In this document: one piece after another, positions 38,457 to 48,745 of the stretch
Position numbering within the stretch: the first letter of the stretch is position 1
Layout: the number at the start of each line of letters is the position of its first letter
Position numbers and translations under genes: made by a program
From: Chalciporus piperatus
Lineage: Eukaryota; Basidiomycota; Agaricomycetes; Boletales; Boletaceae
Direction of reading: 5' to 3'
DNA length: 64,000 bases
NCBI GenBank assembly: GCA_038093975.1
Contig: JBBPTG010000002.1
Location: 1,139,561-1,203,560 of the forward strand
Notes under the pieces: generated by a model
The model's database searches: none
What the model was told of the DNA's origin: nothing
What the model saw: only the letters and a program-made list of their open reading frames with translations

Positions 38457-39260
38457 GCCAGTAGCCAAGTGCCCCAGGCATCCAGTAGTATCAGTCATCC
38501 AGTAACCAAGTGTTCCAGTCATCCAATAGTCTCAGTCATCCAGTAGTCCAGTGAGTCAGTGCTCCAGTAACCTCAGTAGTCTCAGTCATCCAGTCACCAA
38601 GTCACCAAGTCATTTCAGTAGTTCCAGTGGCCCAGTGGCCAAGTGCTCCAATCATCCAGTCATCTCAGTCACCCAGTAGTCCAGTGGTCCAGTCACCCAG
38701 TCAGTTCAGTGTGGCAGTGCTCCAGTGGTCCAGTCACCCAGTCAATTCAGTGTGGCAGTGCTCCAGTGCTCCAGTCACCCAGTCAATTCAGTGTGGCAGT
38801 GCTCCAGTGCTCCAGTCATCCAGTAATATTAGTAATCCAGTAGCTCAGTAGCCCAGTACTTCAGTACTCCAGTAGCCCAGTAGTGCAGTAACTAAGCAAT
38901 CCAGTGGTCCAGTAATTCAGTTGGCAAGTGAGTTCAGTCACCCAGTAGCCAAGTCATCCAGTCATCTAGTAGCTCAGTCACCCAGTAGCCAAGTCATCCA
39001 GTCATCTAGTAGCTCAGTCACCCAATAGCCAAGTATCCCAGTCATCCAGTTGTCCTAGTAGCTCAGTCATCCAGTCACTCAGTAGCTCAGTTACCCAGTT
39101 ACCCAGTTATCCAGTCACTCAGTCACTCAGTCATCCAGTCACTCAGTAGCTCAGTTACCCAGTTACCCAGTTATCCAGTCACTCAGTCACTCAGTTACCC
39201 AGTTACCCAGTTATCCAGTTACCCAGTCACTCAGTCACTCAGTCATCCAGTACAATGAGC
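38457..39260 (+). repeat. Left-arm minisatellite of E1
   Basis: Degenerate tandem units of about 9-10 bp built from CAGTCATCCAGT and CAGTCACCCAGT variants, with longer blocks duplicated inside (for example around 38690-38820 and 39060-39250). Open frames here are translations of the repeat and not genes. Confidence 0.9.
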
Positions 39261-39394
39261 CAGCTCATTCTGTACTAGTATCTGTCACTCAAGGATCTAA
39301 CTGGAAGCAGAGAGGGGTGACAAGCAATGATGACATTCAAGAAGTATCTACTACATCAAGACTTCTAGCTAAGGTTGGAGGGAGGACTGAAGTG

Positions 39395-39740
39395 CAGCAT
39401 GGGTGAGCTGGATGTATGAATGAGATGAGTGACAAGGCCATGGAGAGCAAAGACTTACCTGGTTCAGAAAGGGAGGAGGATGGAAGGAGAGGACAATGGG
39501 TGAGCTGAATGGATGGATGAGGTCAGTGACAAGGCCAGAGAGAGCAAAGACCTACCTGATGCAGAAAGGGAGGAGGATGAAAGGAGAGGACAGTGGGTGA
39601 GCTGGATGGATGGATGAGGTCAGTGACGAGGCCAGAGAGAGCAAAGACTTACCTGGTGCAGAAAGGGAGGAGGATGAAAGGAGAGGACAATGGGTGAGCT
39701 GGATGGATGGGTGGGGTCAGTGGCAAGGCCAGAGAGAGCG
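39395..39740 (+). repeat. Four tandem ~97-bp repeats inside E1
   Basis: Successive copies begin with GGGTGAGCTG at roughly 39401, 39497, 39595 and 39692 and contain AAAGGGAGGAGGATG. The later copies are more alike than the first. Confidence 0.8.
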
Positions 39741-39835
39741 AGGGAGCGTACCGTGGTGCACCGGTGTGCGCGGGTGTCCTCTGGTGTGCGGAAACGAGCG
39801 GTTGAGCTCGTTTGAAGAAGCGGCTGACATGCGTA

Positions 39836-41108
39836 CGAATCGCAGCGTTGTCGATGGTGAGCTTGTTGGTAGAATTCGCAGGACGGACGACGGACTGGAT
39901 GTCTGAGCTGTCGATGAAGCGGGTGACGGTCTGGGTCTTGGCGTTCGCGGGACAAACGATGGACTGAATTTCAGCCAACGAGAGCTGACGACGAGCAACG
40001 TTGTTGAGCGAGGAGCGCAAGAGGAGCGAGGACTTCAAAGAGTTGAACTGGAATATTATGTAAGCGCTTGGTAAGCTCAGAGTCGCACATCAAACACGTC
40101 TAACTACTTACAACCCAACCTTCGAACCAGAAGAACAAGAAGCCGCTGTCGTCCTCCTCAAGAGCCTTAACGCCCATGCAAATCAAGGCTCCGAGGTGCG
40201 CAACCGCCGTTGCCACCAACGCCGTGGGTATTCCGTAACCTCTGCGGTGTCAAACTTACCAACGTCCAGAGGTTGAACATCCTCCAGTCGCTCCTGGTCG
40301 TTTCCGCTCCTGGTCGTGTCCGCTCCTGGTCGTGTCCGCTCCTGGTCGTGTCCGCTCCTGGTCGTTTCGTCATCTGGACCTTGACCAAGTCTTTGGTACC
40401 TTTGACAGTCCATCAAAGCTGCCTTCAAGACGGACTACAGGTATGTCTTGATCCTTCAGTCTCCCAAGTGCCAAGGTAACCAACCCCCTCAACCACTTCA
40501 TCAACAGCAGACATCCAGTCCATTGTCCGTCCCGCGAACGCCAAGACCCAGAAACGCCCATGGACTCCGTCACCCGCTTCATCAACAGCACAGACATCCA
40601 GTTCGTTGTCCGTCCCGCGAACGCTACCAACAAGCTCACCATCGACAAGGCTACGATTCGTACCTACGTTCCTTCCTCCGCTGATGCCATGGCCCCCGCT
40701 GCATGTGCATCCCGTACTGAGAACCAGGATGCTATCAAGGCCTCCGTCGTCTCTGCTCTTCGTGACGTCTCTCATTCCCGTGCCGGCTTCAAGCTTTTGG
40801 ATTTCAAGCCCTTCCAGTCTCTCGACAAGCTCACGGAAATAACCTATCACGAAGAGTCATCTAGCAAACTCAAGCGTGTCACGAGGGGTATGATTGGTAT
40901 GATCATCGAGCTCTGTGCACACACCAAGAATGACGAGATCGAGAACAAACAGGAAGCCAACATCGAGGAGTTTGCCGTGGTCTTCGCGCGCACGCTGTCG
41001 CCAACTAGGAGTTGGATGGTGATGACCCCGAGGCTGAGGGTAATGGTTTCGAGCTCATCAGTCTGCTTGCCATCCTTTGTCAAGCCCTCGCCATGCAACC
41101 ACCTGTAA
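39836..41108. other. Captured gene fragments in inverted orientation inside E1
   Basis: A segment on the minus strand (about 40020-39836) and one on the plus strand (about 40500-40670) encode matching peptide blocks: both contain TNKLTID, VVRPAN and VTRFI. The plus-strand copy continues in an open frame to 41108. Between them lies a short array of four ~16-bp units (GGTCGTGTCCGCTCCT type, about 40300-40372). The parent gene was not recognised. This looks like host sequence picked up and duplicated by the element. Confidence 0.55.
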
Positions 41109-41339
41109 ATACATTGTATTAAATACACGATATATATTTGTTTGAAACTACCCTATTAAATCTCTGCCTACCAGATTGACTTCGGGATTTCTCGAGCATT
41201 GGAGTTACTCGGCTTCTGGAATAATTGACTTCTTGAACACTCGAGTTTCTGGATTCCTGAGTGACTAGGTTTCTGAACCCAATGGTAGACTGGATGACTG
41301 GCTGACTGTCATACTGAGTAACTAGGCTACTGGAATCAC

Positions 41340-42020
41340 TTGTCAACTGGACTACTGGGCTACAAGGTGACTGGATTATTAGATTACTGGATTACTGGAC
41401 TACTGGAGCACTGAGTGACTGGATTACTGGATTACTGGAATCACTTGTCAATTGGGCTACTGGGCTACTGGATTACTGAAGTGCTTGACTACTGGATTAC
41501 TGGACTACTGGACTACTGGAATCACTTGTCAATTGGACTACTAGGCTACTGGATTACTGAATAACTGGGCTACTGGGTTACTGATATTACTGGATGACTG
41601 GATGGCTGGATGACTGGAGCACTGCCACACTGAACTGACTGGGTGACTGGATGACTGGAGCACTGCCACACTGAACTGACTGGGTGACTGGACCACTGGA
41701 GCACTGCCACACTGAACTGACTGGGTGACTGGACCACTGGACTACTGGGTGACTGAGATGACTGGATGATTGGAGCACTTGGCCACTGGGCCACTGGGAC
41801 TACTGAAATGACTTGGTGACTGGATGACTGGATGACTGGGACTACTGAAATGACTTGGTGACTGGATGACTGGATGACTGAAACTACTGAGGTTACTGGA
41901 GCACCGACTCACTGGATTACTGGATGACTGAGACTATTGGATGACTGGAACACTTGGTTACTGGATGACTGAGACTACTGGATGCCTGGAGCACTTGACT
42001 ACTGGCTCACTTGTCTGACT
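41340..42020 (+). repeat. Right-arm minisatellite of E1
   Basis: Reverse-complement counterpart of the left arm, built from TGACTGGA and TACTGGA variants and matching the left arm in order as well as in unit sequence. Confidence 0.9.
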
Positions 42021-42078
42021 GGCTCCAGTCAGACAAGTAAGCTCCAGTCATTTCAGACTTTTTACAGTCTTGCTGATG

Positions 42079-42480
42079 AGGGCCGTTCGGGTCGCTGGAG
42101 GGCCGTTCGGGTCGCTGAGAACTCATTTGTGGTGCGGGTGAGTCGCTCGGGACATGGGTGAGCCGCTCGGGGTGTAGGTGAGTCGATTGGGGCACTAATG
42201 GGCCAGTTGGGTCGCTGATGACTCGTTTGTGGTGCGGGTGAGTCGCTCGGGACATGGGTGAGTTGTTTGGGTGGCAGGTGAATCGCTCGGGGCGTACATG
42301 AGTTGTTTGGGATGTCAGTGAGTTGTTTTTGGGCACAGATGGGCCGGTTGGACCACTGAAGGGCTGATTAGGTCACTGGTGACTCGTCGGGTGAGTCGCT
42401 CGGAGCAATGGCAGGTCGTTTGGGATGTCGGTGAGTTGTTTTTGAACACAGATGGGCCATTTGGTGCACTCGGGACTAGT
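42079..42480 (+). repeat. Minisatellite with GGTGAGTCGCTCGGG-type units
   Basis: Degenerate units of about 18-25 bp (GGTGAGTCGCTCGGG, GGGCCGTTCGGGTCGCTG, GATGGGCCGGTTGG) fill the stretch directly right of E1. No gene. Confidence 0.75.
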
Positions 42481-43330
42481 AAGTAATACTAGACAAAGAA
42501 CGACAAAATGTACCAACCAAGGTCATGTGTTCCTGCGCGCGAAATTCCGCCAAGTCTCGAGGCATTAGGAAAAGAAAAGCTACATTTTAGTAGCATTGTA
42601 CACTAGTAATCAATGCCAATCATTTTACCTGTTTTTACTATGGAATAAACATGTAACATGTACGCTTTTTTAGTATATTAGTACTACACACTTAGACAAT
42701 CACTAACTACGGGTTTCCTGGTGTACTGTGGCCTGATGAGGCCTGTGGACAGTGTGAACTTGGCCAGTGGCTGTGGCATGGCCGTGAATTGGGCCGACGG
42801 CTGTGGTGCGGCTGTGTCATGGGCAAATTCTGTCCCTAAATGGATAATTTGCTGATGAGATCAACAGGTGACCGAAGAATCAGCTGAGGGGTTGATGGGC
42901 CCATGGGAGCGGGGGGGCCGGTGGGTTGGCAGCAGAGGCCAACCCTGAGACGCATGACGCAACTATCCCTACCCATTGAGGCTCAACCCATTGGGCCATT
43001 CCTACACATTGACACTGATTGCATCGGCCCATTCCTACACATTGAGGCTCAATGCATCGGCCCATTCCCACACATCGGCCTATCCCTATTCTCTATGGGC
43101 CGAACCCTGATGCAGGACTGGGTGATTAGCACCAGTCGGCCAGGTCCTACCTCATGGAACCTTTGTGTTGGCCATTTCCATTGCCATGGCACAATGGCAC
43201 ATTGGCTGATCCCTACTCCACGTGTACATTCTATTACTAGCTGATCCCTAACCTAGGTGATCATACACCAGCGGCCAATCGTTAGCCGGCCAGTAGAGCA
43301 CGGCCTAATTGGCGATCGGCTGGCCTTGCT
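42481..43330. repeat. Repeat-rich stretch between E1 and E3
   Basis: No gene was recognised. It holds repeated TGGCC/GGCCA blocks, including several copies of a CGGCCCATTCCTACACATTG-like unit at about 42985-43085. Confidence 0.55.
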
Positions 43331-44004
43331 CATCAGGAAAAACCTCTCCCAGATAATTGTATAGAATAGCTCATAATAGCTGATATTTCCATGAAATATC
43401 CAATAATATCCGATATTGGTCACATTTCAGTAATTCTCACAATTCTCTGAGAATAACTAGCCCCCCCTTGTTTTTTGCTGGTTTTGCGAAAATTTCCCTA
43501 TATTTCCATACAATTATCTACCAAAATCCATGGTAATCGAACAGATATATGCAGACATTTGTTGATAATCCCTACAATTTGCTCATAATCTCAGGCTATT
43601 CTCCATCCTATGACTGCAATTCTTTCACTTCCATTTCACACAAATCAAACATAATGATTGAAAAAATATTATATTGGTTACTATCTACCACAGATCATAT
43701 ACTATACATATAGCTACTATGGTGCTGAACAGACCCAGGGAGGGTGGTGATCATGTCAAGCAAAGTACAACTATTGATGGTGATGAGAGACGAAGCAGAG
43801 ATGGTGGGAGAATGAGCTTACCAGAAGGTGTGGGTGAAGTGGCGAGAGGTGGTGGCAGGCTCGAATGGCCTTGTGAAAACATGTTGGTGAGGTGTGGGAG
43901 GTGTCGTGAGGTGGCGGCGAGCTCGAACGAGCTCACCGGCTCACGAAGGGGTGGTGAGGTGAGTGGTGGTGGTGGTGGGTGAGCGAGACTCACCTTGTTG
44001 ATGC

Positions 44005-44600
44005 CAGCGGGGCTGTCAAGCTCTCGCCGGCCGTGTTTTGATGTTGAGTTAGAGGCCTTGATGTGGGAGGAGGTGTGGGAGGTGCCATGAGGTGGCGGCG
44101 TGCGCGAACGAGCTCGCCGGCTCATGAAACAAGCAGTGATGGGATGCGGGAGATGTCGTGAGGTGGTGGTGTGCGCAAACAAGCTCACTGGCTCGTAAAG
44201 GTGATGGTCAGTGGTCAGTGAATGTGGTGGTGAGTTTTTAACTCACCTGGTGATGCTGGCGGGGCTGTTGAGCCCATGCCGGCTGTGTTGTTCGAGATGA
44301 GGGTGAGAGGAGACTCGAAGGTGGTGATGGGGCAAAGTTTCAGCCCGAGCGACTGTGGCTGAAGTGAGCAGGTGGGTTAGTGGATGCGTAAACACACACC
44401 TTGTGATGCCGGCGGGGCTATCGAGCCCACACCGGCTGTGTTGTTTGAGATGAGGGTGAGGGTGAGGTTGAGGTGGGACTCGAACTCGAAGGTGGTGGTG
44501 AGGGCCCGAGCAACTGTTGGTGAGATGAGTGGGTGGGTCAGTAAGTAAGTAGAAACTCACCTTACACTGCCGGCGGGGCTGTTGAGCCCTCGCCGGCCGT
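44005..44600 (-). repeat. Four GC-rich hairpin repeats in E3
   Basis: Each unit contains a stem-loop of the form GCCGGCGGGGCT-GTTG-AGCCC(T)CGCCGGC, more or less preserved, followed by GTGTTG. The spacing is about 150-260 bp. It is the reverse complement of the array at 54879-55340 in E2. Confidence 0.75.
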
Positions 44601-44739
44601 GTTGCTGTTGTTGTTGAGGTGTGGTGTAGTGGTGTGAGACAGAGAGAAAGACTCGAAGAAGTGGCGCGGCAAGTTCAACTTGGTCACGTGACTTTTTCGC
44701 GCGGATTTTTGGTTCAAGTCCGAGCATTAGGGAAATGTA

Positions 44740-45420
44740 GCTACACTTTATTAGGATAGATAACTACCACATTTTTTGTACACTTTCAATAGGTTTGATC
44801 TCCACATACTTTGCTACACTCTTAACTACACACTTACTACACTTTTTTGTACACTTTTGCTACACAGTCTAGCTACACTTTCCCACACTTGTAACTACAC
44901 ATTTACTACGCTTTTTGGTACACTTTTGGTACACTCAATCTAGCTACACTTTCCTACACATTTGACTGAAGTTTTACTACGCTTTTTTGTACACAGCCAC
45001 ACTCAATCCTAATAGACTTTCCCACACTTGTAACTACACATTTACTACGCTTTTTGTACACTTTAGCTACACTCTATTACTACACACTTTCCCACATCAT
45101 TGACTACACTTTTAGTACGCTTTTTTGCTACACTTTAGCTACACTCCATCACTACACTTGTAACTACACTTTTAGTATGCTTTTGTGTACACATTAGCTA
45201 CACTCTATTACTACACACTTTCCTACACCATTGACTACACTTTTAGTACACTTTTTTGCTACACTTTGCTACACTCAATCACTACACACTTTCCCACACT
45301 TGTAACTACACTTTTAGTATGCTTTTTTGTACACTTTTGCTACACTCAATCTAGCCACACTTTCCTACACTTTCACTACACTTTCAGTAACTACACTTTT
45401 GTACACTTTTTCCCACTTTG
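44740..45420 (+). repeat. TACAC-type minisatellite in E3
   Basis: Degenerate repeats of CTACACTTTTTTGTACACTTT with CAATCTAGCTACACT and TTTCCCACACTTGTAACTAC variants. The same array appears in reverse complement in E2 at about 53830-54730. Confidence 0.85.
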
Positions 45421-45676
45421 AGTATAGATTCTAATTGTACCTTCTCTACTCAGTTCATATGAACTACCATGATTACTGTGAATTTTCATAAAATATCACT
45501 AATAACCATGCTTTTTATGAAATTTAAGAAAATTGATCTAATATACATGCTGGAAAAGTCAAGTATTTGTCACAAATATCAGAAATTCTAAAATATATGA
45601 AATTCCTGAAATTTGGACAAATTTACGAATTTTTATGGTAATTTCACAAATTATCCAGCAGAGGTTTTTCCTGATG

Positions 45677-47174
45677 CTGTACGGCCTAACGAGCTGAATG
45701 GGCTCTGTCAGCGATGACAAGGCGCGAAGACAGTGCAGGTACCCACTTGCGGTCGACAGTTGAGTGGCGTACTGGTGACGAGACGACTAGACGATAACGA
45801 TAAAGTCGTAAAGCTATCTTTCAAGCTTGTAGAGGTCGAGGGAGACGAAGTCGAGCGGCGGCGGCTCTTGCACGTGAGTTGCGATAACTCAGGGTATTGA
45901 TCTTCTAGGTACTGCTAGAGTACTGCGTGTTGATTGTCCAAACTGGTATAGACGACCAAGTAAGGTTCAACAGATCGTGAAGCTATCTTTCAGGCTTCGC
46001 GGATGACGGCAACGGAATGCGCAACAGAGGTAGACACTCTAGTTGCAGGGGAATAGTTGCAAAGCAACGGCGACGATGTACACGGTAGAGGTAGACACTC
46101 TAGCAGAGTCGCAAGACGGCGACGACGATGCACGCGGATAGGGATGTGGGATGACGACGACGACGAATGGGTAACAGAAACTGGGCACTAAATGCTGACC
46201 CATGAGAAGTGAAAAGCCAGAAGGCGAATTCGTGACGTCAACAGGTGATCACGCGAACCTGGATCATGTGTACACCCAAAGCCTGAGGCTATTGGTAATA
46301 CCCAAGCGATCTCCAATGATCAAAGAGCCCCTTGTGCACTATGGGGAACAGCAACATTATCCCGTTTAGAACGGTGGACAGCCGTATATGCAGCAGTGGG
46401 AACAGAGTTGCTTCCTCCGAGCGTGTCACGTACGCCAACGGTCAAATGACCAACTCTTTAGCCCTAGAGTCCGGGCAGTGTGATCAAGTTTATCCAAGTG
46501 TCATGACGCAGTCATCAACACTAGGTAGTGACTCTTAGCTCACGACCAAAGCTAGGTAGGTCTGAGTATGTGGCGACGATGACGACGTGTTGCGGACGCA
46601 GCAACAGTGATGACGATATGAGCTGGCTGGCAGCCTCAACAGTGACAAGGATGGTGAGCGCGACGACAGCGCAATAGATGACAGAGGTAAGCACTCTGCT
46701 GGGGTTGTAAGACGGTGACTATGTACTGTTGCGATAGCAGCAACGATGAGCTCGATCTCGATGAGCGTGTACGCGAACGATGATGACGAGCTGACTGGCA
46801 GGCTCAACGATGTTGACAATGATGAGCTGACTTGCATGCTCGACGACGGCGACGATGACGTCGGATTTGCTGACCGAGTTATCTTCAGCGATGAGGACGA
46901 TGGTGAGCTGGCTGGCAGACTCAACGTGGACGACGATATGTTTTGCTGACCTAGTTATCTTCAGCGACGACGAAGCATGTTTCTCGATTGTGCTGGTACC
47001 CACTTGCGACGACAATGAAGTGGCATACGATGGTGAGCTGACTAGCAGCAACGACGGCAAGGCGCGAACAAGCAGCGCAGGTACCCACTTGCGACGACGG
47101 TGCAGATGGCATACAACGAGTGCGGCAGTGACGAGACACTGAGGCAGAGAGGATTAATAATAGTCTTGTTCTAA
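45677..47174. repeat. Low-complexity GACGA-rich stretch, possibly retroelement remnant
   Basis: No gene was recognised. Repeated blocks include GGTACCCACTTGCG (near 45740, 46996 and 47080), GTAGACACTCTAG, and GATGATGAGCTGACTGGCAG-like units at 46600-47050. Ser- or Asp-rich open frames on either strand are translations of these repeats. It may be a decayed LTR-element end. Confidence 0.45.
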
Positions 47175-47783
47175 TGAAACGACTCAACTCAATCAAGAGC
47201 TAGCGCTATCATCAGACAACATGCCCTAGCGAAACCACTGGCACATCAACTCAGTAACTAGAGCTGAGGATCAGACTAGGCAAGCAGGAGCGCTTGGCCC
47301 ATGAAGTTCAAGAAGAGGAAACTCCAGGAGAACAAGACTGGAGAGCCAGTGCTTGTCAACCCGGGTTTATATACTCTTGACAGTGTTTGTACATGTTGTG
47401 GCTAAACCTCAACTATATGACTAGGTATGACTAGATATGAGTCATGGCGAGCAACAGCCAATAGCGTATATGACTAGGAAGCGAGATGAGTCAGCGTGAG
47501 TCAGTATGAGTCACGGTGAGTCATAATGAGTCATTAAGAGTCTGAGTCATGGTGACTCGGTATGAGTCATGGACAGTGGGGAAGATGCACAGCCACGCAC
47601 AGCCACGTTACGTAAGCGAAAGGCTAGACCCAGCTGATGTCAGCAGGTCACGTGATGTGATCTTGATAAGATAAGATAACAGAAAAGGGAGAGAAAGCGA
47701 CTAAGTCCAAAAGTGAAAGAGAAACGTAGTAAACGTAGTGAAGTGTAGGAAAGACTAGGATAAGGAACTGAGCGTTCCTAACA
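47175..47783 (-). mobile_element. Inverted LTR (minus orientation)
   Basis: Read on the minus strand this begins TGTTAGGAACGCTC and ends about GAGTTGAGTCGTTTCA. It matches the plus-oriented 3' LTR at 56200-56676 along its length, including the GTTATCTTATCTTATC block, the CACGTGA motif, GTACAAACACTG-like and TATATAAACCCGGG sequences. The left LTR is about 130 bp longer near its 3' end. It faces the wrong way for the gag-pol next to it. Confidence 0.85.
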
Positions 47784-47798
47784 ACCGTCTTAACCGGA

Positions 47799-48635
47799 AT
47801 GACGGCGATCAGAGCAATCCTCAGCCGAATGACAGGAGGAGATGCCGCCACTTTCTCACGAGCCATGACACATGACATCTTGGAAAATGGAACTACCTAT
47901 ACTTCCGCCGAATTTCATAAACGGATCACAGATCAATTCTGTTCGGGTAATGAAGTGGAATATCATCGTAACCAAATCAAGAACCTGAAACAAGGCAAGA
48001 TGTCTATGGAGAAATTCCTTACCACCTTCCAGACTCACCGCCTAATGGACGATTGGAGTGATGCGCGACACATCGAACTTCTAGAACTAAATGCAGATCC
48101 AGAGATTACACATCGGATCTTCATGGATAAAGGACGGTTCGACAAATATGACACATACATCGAAGAATTACGCCTCCTTGCAGGAAGGAAACAGCTTATC
48201 TCCATGATCAAGACAGGAATCACAGGTGATACCCCGCGATATAAATATACCAGCACGGGCACACAACCGGGTCGTGGTGCCCCAATGGATATAGGTTCTG
48301 CCGAAATCGAAGAAGGAGAGATAGTGGAAGAAGAAGAAGCATCATCTGTCGTAAAAACGGCCACAAGCAATTTCAAAGAGAAGAAACAAGGAAATTGCTG
48401 GAACTGTGGGAAGCTGGGACATCCAAAACAGCAATGTCCGGTACCTAGTACCAAATGCAAGAACTGTGGCTGGTCACGAGGCGAACACAAATGTGCTTGC
48501 AAACTTCAGAAGAGACAGGTGAGAAGACTGTCTACCGAATCCAGCACCCTTGAAGGCCGTTTATTCGACGAAATGAAGGCTTACTTCTACGACATGAAAG
48601 ATATTGAAATGAAGGGAAAAGGCAAAGCGGCCTGA
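47799..48635 (+). CDS. Gag of a Ty3/gypsy retrotransposon, N-terminally truncated
   Basis: A 278-aa frame begins in the retroelement capsid region. NQIKNLKQG is a typical motif, and the zinc knuckle CWNCGKLGHPKQQC lies near residue 200, followed by a second Cys cluster. The first Met lies only 15 bp after the inverted LTR, and the usual N-terminal part of Gag and the primer-binding site are missing. The coat protein would package the element RNA. It is probably non-functional because of the 5' loss. Confidence 0.85.
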   Translation: MTAIRAILSRMTGGDAATFSRAMTHDILENGTTYTSAEFHKRITDQFCSGNEVEYHRNQIKNLKQGKMSMEKFLTTFQTHRLMDDWSDARHIELLELNADPEITHRIFMDKGRFDKYDTYIEELRLLAGRKQLISMIKTGITGDTPRYKYTSTGTQPGRGAPMDIGSAEIEEGEIVEEEEASSVVKTATSNFKEKKQGNCWNCGKLGHPKQQCPVPSTKCKNCGWSRGEHKCACKLQKRQVRRLSTESSTLEGRLFDEMKAYFYDMKDIEMKGKGKAA

Positions 48636-48745
48636 ATGATCTGGGCAAATGGACCGCAACTAACTCGTTAGGAAAATCTGTAAAGTATTCACACAGTCAA
48701 ACGGGGTCTCATGTTGATCATGAGCTTGGCCTGGACTCTAGTCAG

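Larger units (their letters stand above)
38385..42078. mobile_element. Foldback element E1 with long terminal inverted repeats
   Basis: The two ends are near-perfect inverted copies. The left begins CATCAGCAAGACTGTAAAAA at 38385, and the right ends with its reverse complement at 42078. Each arm is roughly 700-900 bp and is largely a CCAGTCA-type minisatellite on the left and TGACTGG-type on the right. An internal palindrome (TTGTCTGACTGG-AG-CCAGTCAGACAA) lies at about 38428-38453, with its partner in the right arm. The interior (about 39300-41150) holds four ~97-bp tandem repeats and pieces of apparently captured coding sequence. No transposase was seen, so it would be non-autonomous. The flanks do not match each other, suggesting later rearrangement on the right. 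Confidence 0.85.
43331..45676. mobile_element. Foldback element E3
   Basis: It starts CATCAGGAAAAACCTCT at 43331 and ends with the reverse complement at 45676, with AT-rich sub-terminal regions. A CT dinucleotide is present on both outer flanks and may be a 2-bp target duplication. The core (about 43700-45425) has four GC-rich hairpin units (near 44005, 44262, 44410 and 44569) and a TACAC-type minisatellite. It is an inverted copy of the core of element E2 some 10 kb away. No transposase was seen. Confidence 0.75.

Noticed and set aside
38627..38851. Gln/Ser-rich open frames in the E1 arm and their mirror at 41570-41794
   Set aside because: Products of the CCAGTCA minisatellite, present in several frames at once.
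46535..46924. Ser-rich minus-strand open frame
   Set aside because: It comes from GACGATGATGAGCTG-type tandem repeats; there is no start or splice support.
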